Positions 34,524 to 43,651 of a stretch of 47,682 bases of DNA are shown piece after piece. A program made the translations under genes and the position numbers. The notes beneath the pieces were generated by a model, which had not been told where the DNA came from, did no database searches, and saw only the letters and a list, made by a program, of their open reading frames with translations. Every line of letters begins with the position of its first letter. Position 1 is the first letter of the stretch. This DNA comes from Clostridia bacterium. GTDB lineage: Bacteria; Bacillota; Clostridia; Christensenellales; SZUA-584. The stretch lies in assembly GCA_018648645.1 (NCBI GenBank), contig JABGQS010000019.1, positions 1-47,682 on the forward strand. The letters are read 5' to 3'.

Positions 34524-36383
34524 TTAATGTTTGTTTGCGCTAAAGTACACCGTCAGCACAGAAATGTCCGCCGGCGATACGCCCGATATTCGGCTTGCCT
34601 GACCGACGGTCTCTGGTTCAATATCGTTCAGCTTTGCCGCCGCTTCCAGCCGAAGTCCTTTGATTTGCTTATAGTCAAAACCGCTCGGCAGTTTTCGCTT
34701 TTCCAGCGATGCGAACCGCGCCACTTGTCTGCTTTGCTTATCTATATAGCCTTGATAGCGTATCTCGGTCTGCACGCTATGCTGCACATCGCGCTCAAGC
34801 TCTATGCCGCATATCGGCTTTATATCGTCATACGTCACGCCTTGTCGCACCAGCAGGTTTGTCGCTCTCACCGACACTTTCAACGGAGTCAGTCCTTTGC
34901 TCTCCAGCATACCGTTCGCTTGAGCAACGCTCACGCTCGTCTTGCTAAGCCGCTTTTTCTCCGCGTCCACAGCCTCGCGCTTTTTCATAAACTTATCATA
35001 CCGCTCGTCCGTTACCAGCCCCACATCTCTGCCTATTTGCGTCAACCGTTCGTCTGCGTTGTCTTGACGCAGCAGCAGTCTGTATTCCGCTCGCGAAGTC
35101 ATCATGCGATACGGCTCGGGTGTGCCTTTGGTCACAAGGTCGTCAATCAGCACGCCTGCATACGCGTCGCTACGCCCCAATACCATCGGCATCTCGTCCT
35201 TCAAATACTGCACAGCGTTGATGCCCGCAACCACGCCTTGCGCTGCGGCTTCCTCGTACCCTGATGTTCCGTTTATCTGCCCTGCGCAAAACAGCCCACC
35301 GATGCTTTTGATCTCCAGCGATGCCTTTAGCTGCGTCGGCTCGATACAGTCGTATTCAATCGCGTAAGCCGGGCGCATAAACACCGCGTTCTCGAGACCG
35401 GGCACAGTCGCGTAAAGCGCTTTTTGCACGTCCTCCGGCAACGAGCTGCTCATGCCCTGCACGTACATCTCGTTCGTCCAAATGCCTTCGGGTTCTATGA
35501 ATATCTGGTGCCTGTCTTTGTCAGGAAACTTAACCACCTTGTCTTCTATCGACGGGCAATACCGCGGACCGGTGCCGTCAATCTTGCCGCTGTACAGAGG
35601 ACTTCTGTCTATGTTGTCGCGAATAATCTCGTGCGTTTTCTCGTTGGTATACGTCAAATAACACGGATACTGCTCTCTTGCCGCGCTGCTTGTCATAAAC
35701 GAAAAATGAATCGGATTCTCGTCGCCGTGCTGCACAATCATCTTATCCAAATCTAGCGTGCGCTTGTCCACCCGCGCGGGCGTTCCCGTTTTGAATCGCT
35801 GTATCTCCAGCCCCAGCTCGCCTAAGTTCAAGTTGTCTGCACCAAACAATCCCGAAGGTCCCGAGCTTATGTTGTGCTCGCCGATAATCACGCGGCTTTT
35901 GAGGTACACGCCCGTGCACAGCACCACCGCATCGGCAGAAAACACTGCGCCAATCGTCGTCATTACACCAGAAACTCTGCCGCCGCTCGTTTCGACTTTG
36001 CAAACCTCGCCCGTCGAAATGTGCAGGTTGTCCGTGTTCTCCAACGTCCATTTCATGTTGCGCTGATACAGCGTCTTGTCCTGCTGAGATCGCAGGCTCT
36101 GCACCGCTGCGCCTTTGGACGTGTTCAGCATCTTAATTTGCATGTACGCCGAATCTGCACACAACCCCATCTGACCGCCGAGCGCGTCTACCTCGCGCAC
36201 CAAGTGTCCTTTGCTTGTGCCACCCACGCTCGGGTTGCACGCCATCAGCGCGATTCCGTCAAGGTTCAGCGTCAGCAGCATCGTTTTTTTGCCCATTCGC
36301 GCGCACGCAAGCGCCGCTTCACACCCTGCGTGACCGGCTCCCACAACAACTACGTCATATTTTCCTGCATTATACTTGTCCAT
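34524..36383 (-). CDS. mnmG: tRNA uridine-5-carboxymethylaminomethyl modification enzyme MnmG (GidA)
   Basis: This 619-residue FAD protein works with MnmE on wobble uridine 34 of several tRNAs. The FAD-binding motif [10 protein letters not shown] starts at residue 15, followed by [20 protein letters not shown] and the conserved DVVLCTG-like and [12 protein letters not shown] segments. The C-terminal helical domain that binds MnmE ends in [11 protein letters not shown]. Its ATG directly follows the TAG stop of mnmE, so the two subunits are translated together. GGGG six bases before the ATG, inside the mnmE end, can serve as its ribosome-binding site. Confidence 0.96.
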   Translation of the reverse strand: MDKYNAGKYDVVVVGAGHAGCEAALACARMGKKTMLLTLNLDGIALMACNPSVGGTSKGHLVREVDALGGQMGLCADSAYMQIKMLNTSKGAAVQSLRSQQDKTLYQRNMKWTLENTDNLHISTGEVCKVETSGGRVSGVMTTIGAVFSADAVVLCTGVYLKSRVIIGEHNISSGPSGLFGADNLNLGELGLEIQRFKTGTPARVDKRTLDLDKMIVQHGDENPIHFSFMTSSAAREQYPCYLTYTNEKTHEIIRDNIDRSPLYSGKIDGTGPRYCPSIEDKVVKFPDKDRHQIFIEPEGIWTNEMYVQGMSSSLPEDVQKALYATVPGLENAVFMRPAYAIEYDCIEPTQLKASLEIKSIGGLFCAGQINGTSGYEEAAAQGVVAGINAVQYLKDEMPMVLGRSDAYAGVLIDDLVTKGTPEPYRMMTSRAEYRLLLRQDNADERLTQIGRDVGLVTDERYDKFMKKREAVDAEKKRLSKTSVSVAQANGMLESKGLTPLKVSVRATNLLVRQGVTYDDIKPICGIELERDVQHSVQTEIRYQGYIDKQSRQVARFASLEKRKLPSGFDYKQIKGLRLEAAAKLNDIEPETVGQASRISGVSPADISVLTVYFSANKH

Positions 36384-37727
36384 CTATTTCCCCAAACAAA
36401 ACTTGTCGAATATGTTATCAATAATCTCCTGCGTCACCGTCACGCCGGTTATCTCGCCAAGCGCGTCCCACGCTTCTTTGATGTCGATGGTCACGCAATC
36501 CAAATCCGCAGTGTCAAACGCAGCCATGCCGCTTTTCAAGCTCGCCTCTGCGTGCGCCAAAATGTTTGCGTGCCGCTCGTTCGTGATAACAACGTCCTGC
36601 ATTTCGCTAATCTCTGGTGGCTGAATGCAAACGAGAACTTCGTCTGCACCCTTACCGGAAATCGCACAGACACTTCGTGTCTTTTTATCAAATACCGCTT
36701 CAATCTGCGTTATCGTCATCTTCTGCGGCAAGTCGCTCTTGTTGACGATTACAACCGTGTTTTGCCCTAGCTTGCCAAACACTTTTTTGTCCTCACTCGT
36801 CACGCCTTCAGAGCCGTCGATGACGAACAGCGTCATGTCCGCCGTTTGCGCCGCCGTTTTCGCGCGCTCGATGCCGATGTGCTCCGCTTCGTCTCTGCCT
36901 TTGCGAATGCCCGCAGTGTCCATCAGCCGTATCAGCACGCCATTAATAATGAACGTGTCGTCCACAGTGTCGCGCGTAGTTCCCGGCGCGCTCGTCACTA
37001 TCGCGCGTTCTTTCTCCAGCAGCAAATTAAACAGCGAGCTTTTCCCAACGTTCGGGCGTCCCGCTATCACAACGTTATATCCTTCGCGCAGAAGCCGTCC
37101 CGATGCAAACGTGTCCGCGATTTTGCTAATCTGCCCCAGCGCGCTTTCCATAAGCGGCATCGCGTCGCGCCGTATGTCCGCTTCGATGTCGTCCTCGGGG
37201 TATTCTATCCCCGCTTCGATAATCGCCAATGCGTCTGTCAGCTTGCCCTGCACCGCCGATATTTTGTCGAACAGTCCGCCGCCGAGTTGCCTCAGCGCCG
37301 CGCTTGCTCCGGCTGCGCTGTTCGCCTCAATCAGCTCCATCACCGCGCCCGCCGCCGACAAATCCATTTTCCCGTTCAAAAACGCCCGTTTCGTAAACTC
37401 GCCCGGCTGCGCTATCCTCGCGCCCGCTCCGCTAAGCGCATTCAGTACGCCCGCCACGCTCACTCGTCCGCCGTGGCTGTGTATCTCCGCCATGTCCTCG
37501 CCGGTGTACGAGTTCGGTGCGTCAAACCGTACCGCCATAACGTCGTCCGCCGCCTTGCCGTCCTTAACCACCTGCCCGTGCGTCAGCCGCGCGTGTTCCA
37601 GTCTTTCAGCGCAGTTAAACACACGCTCAAGTATCTCGTGCGCATTTTCTCCCGATATTCGTATCACGCATATCGCTCCGCCGCTCGGTGCAGCAGGCGC
37701 GTATATCGTGTCTTTGTCAAAACTCAT
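36384..37727 (-). CDS. mnmE: tRNA modification GTPase MnmE (TrmE)
   Basis: This 447-residue protein is the partner of MnmG. It has an N-terminal folate-binding domain (TIYAPAAPSGGAICVIRISG), a helical domain, and an inserted G domain with GRPNVGKSS at about 223-231, APGTTRD and NKSDLP. The C-terminus ends in FCLGK, which carries the catalytic cysteine of the family. The chosen ATG follows AAGGAG at 6 bases; the frame opens 11 codons earlier without a site. The usual upstream neighbours jag, yidC, rnpA and rpmH are not here. Confidence 0.95.
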   Translation of the reverse strand: MSFDKDTIYAPAAPSGGAICVIRISGENAHEILERVFNCAERLEHARLTHGQVVKDGKAADDVMAVRFDAPNSYTGEDMAEIHSHGGRVSVAGVLNALSGAGARIAQPGEFTKRAFLNGKMDLSAAGAVMELIEANSAAGASAALRQLGGGLFDKISAVQGKLTDALAIIEAGIEYPEDDIEADIRRDAMPLMESALGQISKIADTFASGRLLREGYNVVIAGRPNVGKSSLFNLLLEKERAIVTSAPGTTRDTVDDTFIINGVLIRLMDTAGIRKGRDEAEHIGIERAKTAAQTADMTLFVIDGSEGVTSEDKKVFGKLGQNTVVIVNKSDLPQKMTITQIEAVFDKKTRSVCAISGKGADEVLVCIQPPEISEMQDVVITNERHANILAHAEASLKSGMAAFDTADLDCVTIDIKEAWDALGEITGVTVTQEIIDNIFDKFCLGK

Positions 37728-37834
37728 AGCTTTCTCCTTCAGCGGTAATAATAATACCATAAAACTTGAGGTTTTGACATAGGTGGGGTATTTGAAGGGA
37801 AAAGAGGGAACGAAAAGAAGGAACGGGGGAACGC

Positions 37835-37888
37835 CAAAGGGGTGACCCCTTTGGAAACCCCTTGGCTATGCCGCTGCGCGACATAGCT
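37835..37888. repeat. Hairpin-rich intergenic repeat block B
   Basis: A 21-bp perfect palindrome (CCAAAGGGGT and ACCCCTTTGG around one G) at 37835-37855 is followed by a hairpin segment at 37864-37888. The latter shares 16 of 18 central bases (TATGCC-CT-CGCGACAT) with the segment at 12846-12868. The region lies between mnmE and the DUF2007-like genes and has no reading frame of interest. Confidence 0.65.
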
Positions 37889-37946
37889 GGTAGCTTGGTT
37901 GTTAGACTTCAAAATAATTATCGTTTATGGTAAATGAGGATGTTTG

Positions 37947-38408
37947 TTATGAAAGGCGTTGAATAATTGAATATACGTAAACAATCAAAATTAGCAACAG
38001 TCCTAATCCAATAATAATGCCTGCACCAATAAGTACTGTGCGCAGAATTCCTCTTTTCATTCTCCATATCGCTTTTTCTTGATAACCAATTCCCTCGTCA
38101 TCAATCTGCTCCCTTAGTTGTGCCGCGTCTTGCGCGTCGCTCGAAAGTTCGTCACACTCAAACTGCTGCGTCTCCAATGAAGTTAACAACTCTCTTGCTT
38201 CCTCCAGCCTGTTTTGGTCAACATATATGCTTATTCCTGCAGGGTTTTGGCTGTGCATTGAGACGAACTGCTCCGCACCCACCTGCACAGCTTTATAAGC
38301 AATGCCCATTTCCCTAAGCATACTCGTAATGTAATCAAGCTCAATGAAGTCGGTTGTTTTAACCAAAAAAGCTTCATCGTATATTGTCTCTACCTTTTCA
38401 AAACTCAT
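37947..38408 (-). CDS. DUF2007-like protein with C-terminal membrane anchor
   Basis: This 153-residue protein has an N-terminal domain of about 75 residues resembling DUF2007, a putative signal-transducing family. It contains FLVKTTDFIELDYITSMLREMGI and ISIYVDQNRLEEARELL, followed by a charged linker and one membrane segment at about 124-146. It is a paralog of the two genes upstream: the pattern ELDYITSML / ELNYITSML and YVDQ / YIDQ is shared with the gene at 38679. Function is unknown. It is third in a likely three-gene transcript and has no visible terminator. Confidence 0.65.
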   Translation of the reverse strand: MSFEKVETIYDEAFLVKTTDFIELDYITSMLREMGIAYKAVQVGAEQFVSMHSQNPAGISIYVDQNRLEEARELLTSLETQQFECDELSSDAQDAAQLREQIDDEGIGYQEKAIWRMKRGILRTVLIGAGIIIGLGLLLILIVYVYSIIQRLS

Positions 38409-38442
38409 GATGTTCTCATTCCCTCAGTTAATTCTGATACAA

Positions 38443-38664
38443 TTAAATTACTCCTACAGAAAGCATTATTATCATAAGAATTATTATTACCACAGATAAC
38501 GCAATTGCTAGTTTCCCCCTGGTTCCTGTCCTCTTCTCCTTTGGTATATCCAGCTCATCTTCCACTTGAATATCTGCATCGTAAGAATCAACAATCTCTT
38601 TGGCACTTTCGTAGTTGCTGTCATCAACATAAACACCTTTACCAAAAAGCTTCTTCCTAGCCAT
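38443..38664 (-). CDS. Short DUF2007-like paralog, N-terminal part missing
   Basis: This 73-residue protein matches only the second half of the domain in its neighbours: KLFGKGVYVDDSNYESAKEI aligns with the SFLGKNIYIDQSRFEEAREV stretch of the upstream gene. A charged linker and a C-terminal membrane segment (about 50-71) follow. The first half of the domain and the zinc ribbon are absent. It may be a decayed copy or a working short form; the ATG has GAGAG at about 9 bases. It lies 14 bases after the gene at 38679. Confidence 0.6.
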   Translation of the reverse strand: MARKKLFGKGVYVDDSNYESAKEIVDSYDADIQVEDELDIPKEKRTGTRGKLAIALSVVIIILMIIMLSVGVI

Positions 38665-38678
38665 TCCCACAACTCTCT

Positions 38679-39290
38679 TTAGTCAATAGCTTCTTCTATT
38701 ACATCAACAATCGTTGGTCGGGTATTGTTATCAAACGATCTAATTATCATTCTTATTGCAGAGAACAAACCGAGCACAACAATGGCAGCAGCTATAGCAA
38801 TCACAACTATTTGAAACGCTTTCTTAAACGGCTTTACTCCTTTTATCGGTTCGAAAGATTCGTCCTCACCCACCTGCTGATTTTCTATTTCCGTTTCAGC
38901 TTCCGGAGTCTCTTGCTCAACTATTAGTGAGTCTAGCACCTCTCTTGCTTCCTCAAACCTACTTTGGTCTATATATATGTTTTTTCCTAAAAAACTTTTG
39001 CCATGTAAAACGGAAAGATAACTCCCCGAATCAGACTCCAAAACTCTATAGCCAATATCCTTTTCATCAAGCATAGAGGTTATGTAATTAAGCTCAACAA
39101 AGCTGTTCGTGTTAACCAGAAATACTTCTCTGTACCCTTCAAGCTCCTGCTTCAATTCTCGTATTTTCTGACGGCGTCTCTTTCTTAAATCCCTGCCCGT
39201 CTGCGACTTGTCCGTCAGCTCAGCGCCACACTTGTCACACATGGTAATTCCGTCAACATATTCCCCGCCACACTTTTCACACCAAGCCAT
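38679..39290 (-). CDS. Zinc-ribbon plus DUF2007-like membrane protein
   Basis: This 203-residue protein starts with a zinc ribbon (CEKCGGEYVDGITMCDKCG), followed by a basic helix, a DUF2007-like domain (VFLVNTNSFVELNYITSMLDE, NIYIDQSRFEEAREVLDSL), an acidic linker and one membrane segment at about 156-180. It is the most complete of three adjacent paralogs and probably the ancestor copy. The chosen ATG follows GGGAG at 8 bases, and a promoter lies at 39322-39349. Function is unknown; a regulatory or sensory role is only suggested by the domain's name. Confidence 0.7.
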   Translation of the reverse strand: MAWCEKCGGEYVDGITMCDKCGAELTDKSQTGRDLRKRRRQKIRELKQELEGYREVFLVNTNSFVELNYITSMLDEKDIGYRVLESDSGSYLSVLHGKSFLGKNIYIDQSRFEEAREVLDSLIVEQETPEAETEIENQQVGEDESFEPIKGVKPFKKAFQIVVIAIAAAIVVLGLFSAIRMIIRSFDNNTRPTIVDVIEEAID

Positions 39291-39321
39291 TCGCAACTCT
39301 CCCTTTTCGTATGATAGTTAA

Positions 39322-39349
39322 ATTATACCATAAGTTTAGTCGTTTACAA
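39322..39349 (-). promoter_or_regulatory. Sigma-A promoter of the three DUF2007-like genes
   Basis: TTGTAA and TATAAT are separated by 16 bases, about 31 bases before the first start codon. Confidence 0.65.
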
Positions 39350-39373
39350 AATAGTGTTCTTTTTTCGACAATC

Positions 39374-40654
39374 CTACAGATTCCCCCGCCGCTTCTTCGG
39401 CCGCTTGATAAACAGCAACAGCACGCCCGTGACAAACGGCAACAGCGCCAACACCATCAATATCTCTTTATACCCGCCAAACATCTCGAACGCAAGGCCA
39501 AACAGCACGGGTCCCAGCGCGCTTCCGCCCGACCACGCCACCAAAAACACACCCGACACGCTGCCGATGAAGCGCCGCCCAAACATGTACGGTTTGATAA
39601 CATCGTGCATCAGGAAAAACATCGACATCGTGAGTCCGTTTAATATCATATACACTATCGCGCCCGCTCTGCTGCTTAGGTTCGCCAGCACAACAAACGA
39701 TATCGCAATCATCACGGAAATCACCGCAAGCAGTATCTGCGGTTTTTTTAGTTTGTTGATATACAGCCCGCTCGTCAGCATCGCCGCCAGTCCAATCAGC
39801 GGCGCTAGTGACATCATGGTCGTGATGAAGTTTAGATCAGCTATTCCGCCCGCATTAAATATCGAAACGTAGTTGAGCCCAATGCCTGTGCCAATCATCG
39901 AGTACTGCGTGGCTGACACAAACATCAGCCAAAACACGACGGTTCGCAGCGTCTCGCCCTGCGTCAATGACGTCGCATGGTCCTTCTCTACTTCTTCGAG
40001 GTGCTCTTCCTCGTGGTCGACGTCCGCGATGCCGTCCGGGTGCTCTCCAACATCCTCTGGTTTGTTTATCATAAATATCGCGCACAGCGGCACAAACACC
40101 ACCAAAACAAATATCCCCAGCGCGCCGAACGCGGTCTGCCACCCCAGCGTCTCGATAAGATACGCGTTCAGCTTTGGAAACACCATGTTGCCCGCAGTTC
40201 CGCCAAGGCTTACCAGCATTATCGCCAGCCCGCGTTTTTTCACAAACCATCTTGGCGCAACAGTACCAGTCGCCAGCATCAGCGAGCTCTGCCCGGAAAA
40301 TCTTCCTATCAGAAACCCGACAAACAGCATGAACGTGCTGCTAAGAAAGCTGAACCAAAACATTGACGCCGCAAGCAGCAGCGCCGCTATAAGCATCACA
40401 CGCTTTGCGCCCTTCTTGTCTACATACCGCCCCACCAAAAACATGGACAACCCGGATATAAGCGAAGCGATAGAGTACAGCGAGTTTACCAGCACCCTGC
40501 TCCACCCAAAGTCCTCTATAAAATGGTCGATGAACAACGAAAAGCTATACGTCTGCCCCGGTCCGGTAAAAAAGTACCCAAGCCCGGCGATAGCAATCGC
40601 AACCCAACCATAAAAAAACGGAATCCGTTTTACTAATTTTTTTGCACTATACAA
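39374..40654 (-). CDS. MFS transporter, OFA/monocarboxylate-type
   Basis: This 426-residue protein has about 12 membrane segments and the major-facilitator fold. FYGWVAIAIAGLGYFF at the start and GRYVDKKGAKRVML in the loop after the second segment resemble oxalate/formate and monocarboxylate transporters. A long acidic, histidine-containing loop (DVDHEEEHLEEVEKDHA) separates the two halves. The substrate is probably a small organic acid but cannot be told. The TTG start follows GGAGGG at 8 bases. It is transcribed alone from the DnaA-box region. Confidence 0.88.
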   Translation of the reverse strand: MYSAKKLVKRIPFFYGWVAIAIAGLGYFFTGPGQTYSFSLFIDHFIEDFGWSRVLVNSLYSIASLISGLSMFLVGRYVDKKGAKRVMLIAALLLAASMFWFSFLSSTFMLFVGFLIGRFSGQSSLMLATGTVAPRWFVKKRGLAIMLVSLGGTAGNMVFPKLNAYLIETLGWQTAFGALGIFVLVVFVPLCAIFMINKPEDVGEHPDGIADVDHEEEHLEEVEKDHATSLTQGETLRTVVFWLMFVSATQYSMIGTGIGLNYVSIFNAGGIADLNFITTMMSLAPLIGLAAMLTSGLYINKLKKPQILLAVISVMIAISFVVLANLSSRAGAIVYMILNGLTMSMFFLMHDVIKPYMFGRRFIGSVSGVFLVAWSGGSALGPVLFGLAFEMFGGYKEILMVLALLPFVTGVLLLFIKRPKKRRGNL

Positions 40655-41222
40655 TATTATGCCCTCCTAAAAGCCTTGCATATTATAGCACAATACAGCC
40701 AATAAACAGAGCTTTTTTTAACATCGCCCATCCGGCTGCGAAATATCGCTCAATCCCGCCCCATGCCGCCGTAGTGCCAAAAATGTATATTCGCCCCGGC
40801 TAATCGCATATCGGCTCTCTGCACCGGCGCGCTTTTGCCCATTTTTATCGCGCTCATGAATATTTATCATACGAATTAGAATAATTATATTTTAATCAAT
40901 ATTGACGCGACTTTGAAAAACAGGTTTTTTACTTATTATTTTGCATATTTTACGGGGTGATATACATAAAGTTGTCCACTTTATCCACATTGTTGTCCAC
41001 AAGTGCCGAAAAACCGAGCATATGCGCAAAAAACGGAGTTGTGCAAATTCCTGCTAAAAAAATAAAATGAATAAATAAAAATTGTTACGTTTATGTAATG
41101 TTTCGTTATGTATAAATATTCATTTTATCAGTTTCCTGCGTTTCAAAAAGTCTTGCACTTGTGATATACTGATATTAGATAAAACAGCCCGAAAACACGC
41201 GCAAACAGAAAGTGACCTGAGT
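40655..41222. other. AT-rich intergenic region with DnaA boxes
   Basis: This gap of about 570 bases holds the MFS ribosome-binding site at its left edge, a GC-richer stretch at about 40735-40855, then very AT-rich sequence on both sides of a DnaA-box cluster (about 40856-40960 and 41050-41130). A -10-like TATACT near 41167 may serve the small gene at 41223. I see no RNA gene. Confidence 0.6.
40972..41001 (+). promoter_or_regulatory. Cluster of three same-direction DnaA boxes
   Basis: The nonamers TTGTCCACT (40972-40980), TTATCCACA (40981-40989, perfect consensus) and TTGTCCACA (40993-41001) follow each other almost without gaps. AT-rich sequence flanks them on both sides. This is the layout of a replication origin or of a DnaA-regulated or DnaA-titrating site. 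Confidence 0.75.
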
Positions 41223-41378
41223 ATGAGCGAGCAGAAAAGCAAATTCAAAGATGCGCTTGAGCGCTATCGCAACCGAGAAAAAACGCAAGCGGACAAAAAC
41301 CTATGGAAAACGCGTCTGCTGTTTCTCGCACCGTTTATAATCGCCGCCATCATTTTTTTGCTGCTGTCGCTCGACTAA
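41223..41378 (+). CDS. Small membrane protein of 51 residues
   Basis: The frame from this ATG encodes a charged N-terminal half (EQKSKFKDALERYRNREKT), which can form an amphipathic helix, and one C-terminal membrane segment (about 33-50) ending LLLSLD. The open frame extends upstream into AT-rich non-coding sequence, but codon use and composition change at this ATG. The ribosome-binding site is weak. No family is recognised. It is the only plus-strand gene after the DnaA-box cluster for 1.3 kb. Confidence 0.55.
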   Translation: MSEQKSKFKDALERYRNREKTQADKNLWKTRLLFLAPFIIAAIIFLLLSLD

Positions 41379-41424
41379 TTGCTTATCATCGATCCTATGC
41401 TCTCCTTCTCATTTGCCGGAGAAA

Positions 41425-41487
41425 TAAAAAACCCGCCTAGTGGAGCACTCCTATGATAATCATAGCATCGCGCTCTGGCAAAACGGG
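41425..41487 (-). terminator. Multi-helix terminator of the phospholipase C-like gene
   Basis: Read on the minus strand, nested helices (CCCG/CGGG with GCC/GGC, GAGC/GCTC, and CTATG/CATAG with a five-base loop) close into one long hairpin followed by seven T residues, 17 bases past the stop codon. Confidence 0.75.
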
Positions 41488-41503
41488 ATTCTGTTAGAAT
41501 GAA

Positions 41504-42358
41504 CTATACGGTGCGCTTTGAAGCGTTACCCGAGAAATCGACATCTCCAAACCAGTCGGGCAGCTCTGCGGTTTGCTCACCGTCAAAACACCCAATCGCA
41601 TAAGCAATCATCTGTGCCGCTTCGTCCACGCCTTTTGCGATCAGTCCCTTCATCGACTGATACTCCTGCTCGCTATAGAGCGAGAAGTCGCGCTCCAGCG
41701 GATACTTAAGCGAGCGTGTATCAAACTTCATTACCCTCGTTGCAAACTTCAGCAACAGCCTTACACCAATATTCAAGTTAGAAAGCGATTTTTTCACCTT
41801 CGCATAGTGCTTTTGCGCCTGATGCATCAGCTTCGGTGTTATCTCAGTGTCATATATTTTCTTTGCGACATCACAATACCAGTCACAAATACCGTCGCCC
41901 AGCAGCGCGTACTTAATCTCTGCGCTAAAATCGTAATGATCCGCCTCGATATCCCAAGTCTCTTTGGCAATCATGCTGTCCCACATAAACTCAATCTTGT
42001 TGTGCACCGCGCTGTCTTCCCCTGCTTTGCCAAAAACAAATGGATGCGCGTTTTTATCAATCGCATAGTGCGTAATCATTCCCGCAATATACGACATAAG
42101 CTCCTGCAAATCGTCACCGATGTAATCGCGAACATACCCTAGCGCATGTTCAAAGAACTCGCGCACCTTATTATAATGCATCGCGACACCAAGCATTAAA
42201 CTTACTCGCGCGCTCTTCCAAGGCTGATAGTTTCTAAAAAACAGTATATCGGGACCTTGGCACCCCAAATAAAACGCTTTCTTGTGTGGTATCGCATCCT
42301 CACCCAGCTGATCTAATACCATATCTCCTGCTATCCTGTGTGTTAAGTATGCCGGCAT
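41504..42358 (-). CDS. Zinc-dependent phospholipase C-family protein
   Basis: This 284-residue protein resembles the zinc-dependent phospholipase C/S1-P1 nuclease-like family. It has the N-terminal pattern MPAYLTHRIAGDMVLD, then YLGCQGPDILFF, HYNKVREFF, and MITHYAIDKNAHPF, whose histidines and aspartates are the expected metal ligands. No signal peptide is visible, so a cytoplasmic role is likelier than secretion. The chosen ATG follows AAGGAG at 9 bases; the open frame 33 codons upstream has no support. It is a single gene. Confidence 0.83.
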   Translation of the reverse strand: MPAYLTHRIAGDMVLDQLGEDAIPHKKAFYLGCQGPDILFFRNYQPWKSARVSLMLGVAMHYNKVREFFEHALGYVRDYIGDDLQELMSYIAGMITHYAIDKNAHPFVFGKAGEDSAVHNKIEFMWDSMIAKETWDIEADHYDFSAEIKYALLGDGICDWYCDVAKKIYDTEITPKLMHQAQKHYAKVKKSLSNLNIGVRLLLKFATRVMKFDTRSLKYPLERDFSLYSEQEYQSMKGLIAKGVDEAAQMIAYAIGCFDGEQTAELPDWFGDVDFSGNASKRTV

Positions 42359-42529
42359 TTTCCTGGTCTCCTTTAGTAAAAAAATATAATTGCTTAAATA
42401 ATGTGTTGCGCAGTAAAAAACAGCGCTTATCTTTTCAGACGTACAATTGTAACACATTAACGCAAATTTGTGTTAATTATTTTTTTAAACTATGGTATGA
42501 TAAGGTGAGTAATAGTCAGGAGGAGTATC

Positions 42530-43579
42530 GTGCCAAAATATCTCAGCCGGAAAGCCAAGAGCATCACGCCATACACGGCAGGTGCCCAGCCAAAGGCGAA
42601 AAACATCATCAAGCTTAACACCAACGAGAACCCGTATCCACCCTCGCCGGCAACTCTTGAGGCGCTTAGCGGCTTTGACGGCGCTGCGCTGCGCCTATAC
42701 CCGCGCCCCGACGGTGGCGAGCTTAGGGCGACCATCGCGCGCACATACAACACGGACATCTCAAACGTGTTCTGCGGAAACGGCAGCGACGAAGTCCTCG
42801 CCTTTGCGTACGACGCGTTCTTTGACGGCGACATCATGTTCCCCGACATCACATACAGCTTCTACCCCGTGTGGGCAGACTTGTTCGACATATCGTATAA
42901 GCTGCTTCCGCTTCGCGACGATTTTACAATACCAATTGAGCAGCTCAAAGCGAACGGCATTGTTCTCTCCAACCCAAACGCGCCCACAGGCATTGCAATT
43001 GGTCTGTCGGAAATCGAAACGGTGCTGAAGAGCAACAAAGACTACGTTGTCATAGTAGACGAAGCGTACGCCGCTTTTGGTGCAGACAGCGCCGCGCCGC
43101 TCGTGGCAAGCTATCCAAACCTGTTAGTCGTTAATACGCTGTCAAAATCGCACTGCCTCGCCGGACTGCGAGTCGGGTATGCGCTCGGTCAGCCGCACCT
43201 CATCGACGCATTGATGAGCATCAAAGACAGCTTCAACTCGTATCCGCTTGACTCATTGGCGCAGAAAATCGCAAGCGCCGCCATAAGCGACTCGCAGTAT
43301 TATGAAAGCATCGCAAAAAAAATAATCGCCACTAGAGAGCGAGCAGCCGAAAAGCTTTCTTCATTTGGATTTAACGTCTTGCCCTCCGGCGCAAACTTCG
43401 TGTTTGTCTCGCACAGCGCATTTGCTGCAAAAGACATCAAGGCTTATCTTGAATCGCAAGGTATATATGTGCGTCACTTCGACTTGCCAAGAATATCAAA
43501 CTATCTGCGCATAAGCATCGGCACAGACGAGCAGATGGACGCTCTTATAAAAACCGTCGACGAGTTTCTATCCAAATAA
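42530..43579 (+). CDS. hisC: Histidinol-phosphate aminotransferase family protein
   Basis: This 349-residue PLP enzyme is of the HisC type: LNTNENPYPPSP near residue 27, FCGNGSDEVLAFAYDAF, LSNPNAPTGIA, VIVDEAYAAF and the PLP lysine in LSKSHCLAGLRVGYA (Lys206). It ends with the arginine motif NYLRISIGT. HisC transaminates histidinol phosphate and often also aromatic keto acids. No other histidine genes adjoin it, so an aromatic or broader role is possible. The start is a GTG preceded by AGGAGG at 6 bases. Confidence 0.92.
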   Translation: MPKYLSRKAKSITPYTAGAQPKAKNIIKLNTNENPYPPSPATLEALSGFDGAALRLYPRPDGGELRATIARTYNTDISNVFCGNGSDEVLAFAYDAFFDGDIMFPDITYSFYPVWADLFDISYKLLPLRDDFTIPIEQLKANGIVLSNPNAPTGIAIGLSEIETVLKSNKDYVVIVDEAYAAFGADSAAPLVASYPNLLVVNTLSKSHCLAGLRVGYALGQPHLIDALMSIKDSFNSYPLDSLAQKIASAAISDSQYYESIAKKIIATRERAAEKLSSFGFNVLPSGANFVFVSHSAFAAKDIKAYLESQGIYVRHFDLPRISNYLRISIGTDEQMDALIKTVDEFLSK

Positions 43580-43604
43580 CGCATACGTAAATAGAATCAT
43601 GCAA

Positions 43605-43633
43605 ATAAAAAAGAGCCGACATGGCTCTTTTGT
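43605..43633. terminator. Bidirectional intrinsic terminator
   Basis: A 9-bp stem (AAAAGAGCC with GGCTCTTTT, five-base loop) gives T-runs on both strands between the convergent hisC and phosphoglucomutase genes. Confidence 0.9.
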
Positions 43634-43651
43634 TTTGTTTCCCATAAGTAT

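Noticed and set aside
34443-35264. Plus-strand frame opposite mnmG
   Set aside because: It is fully antisense to mnmG and overlaps its terminator; there is no independent evidence.
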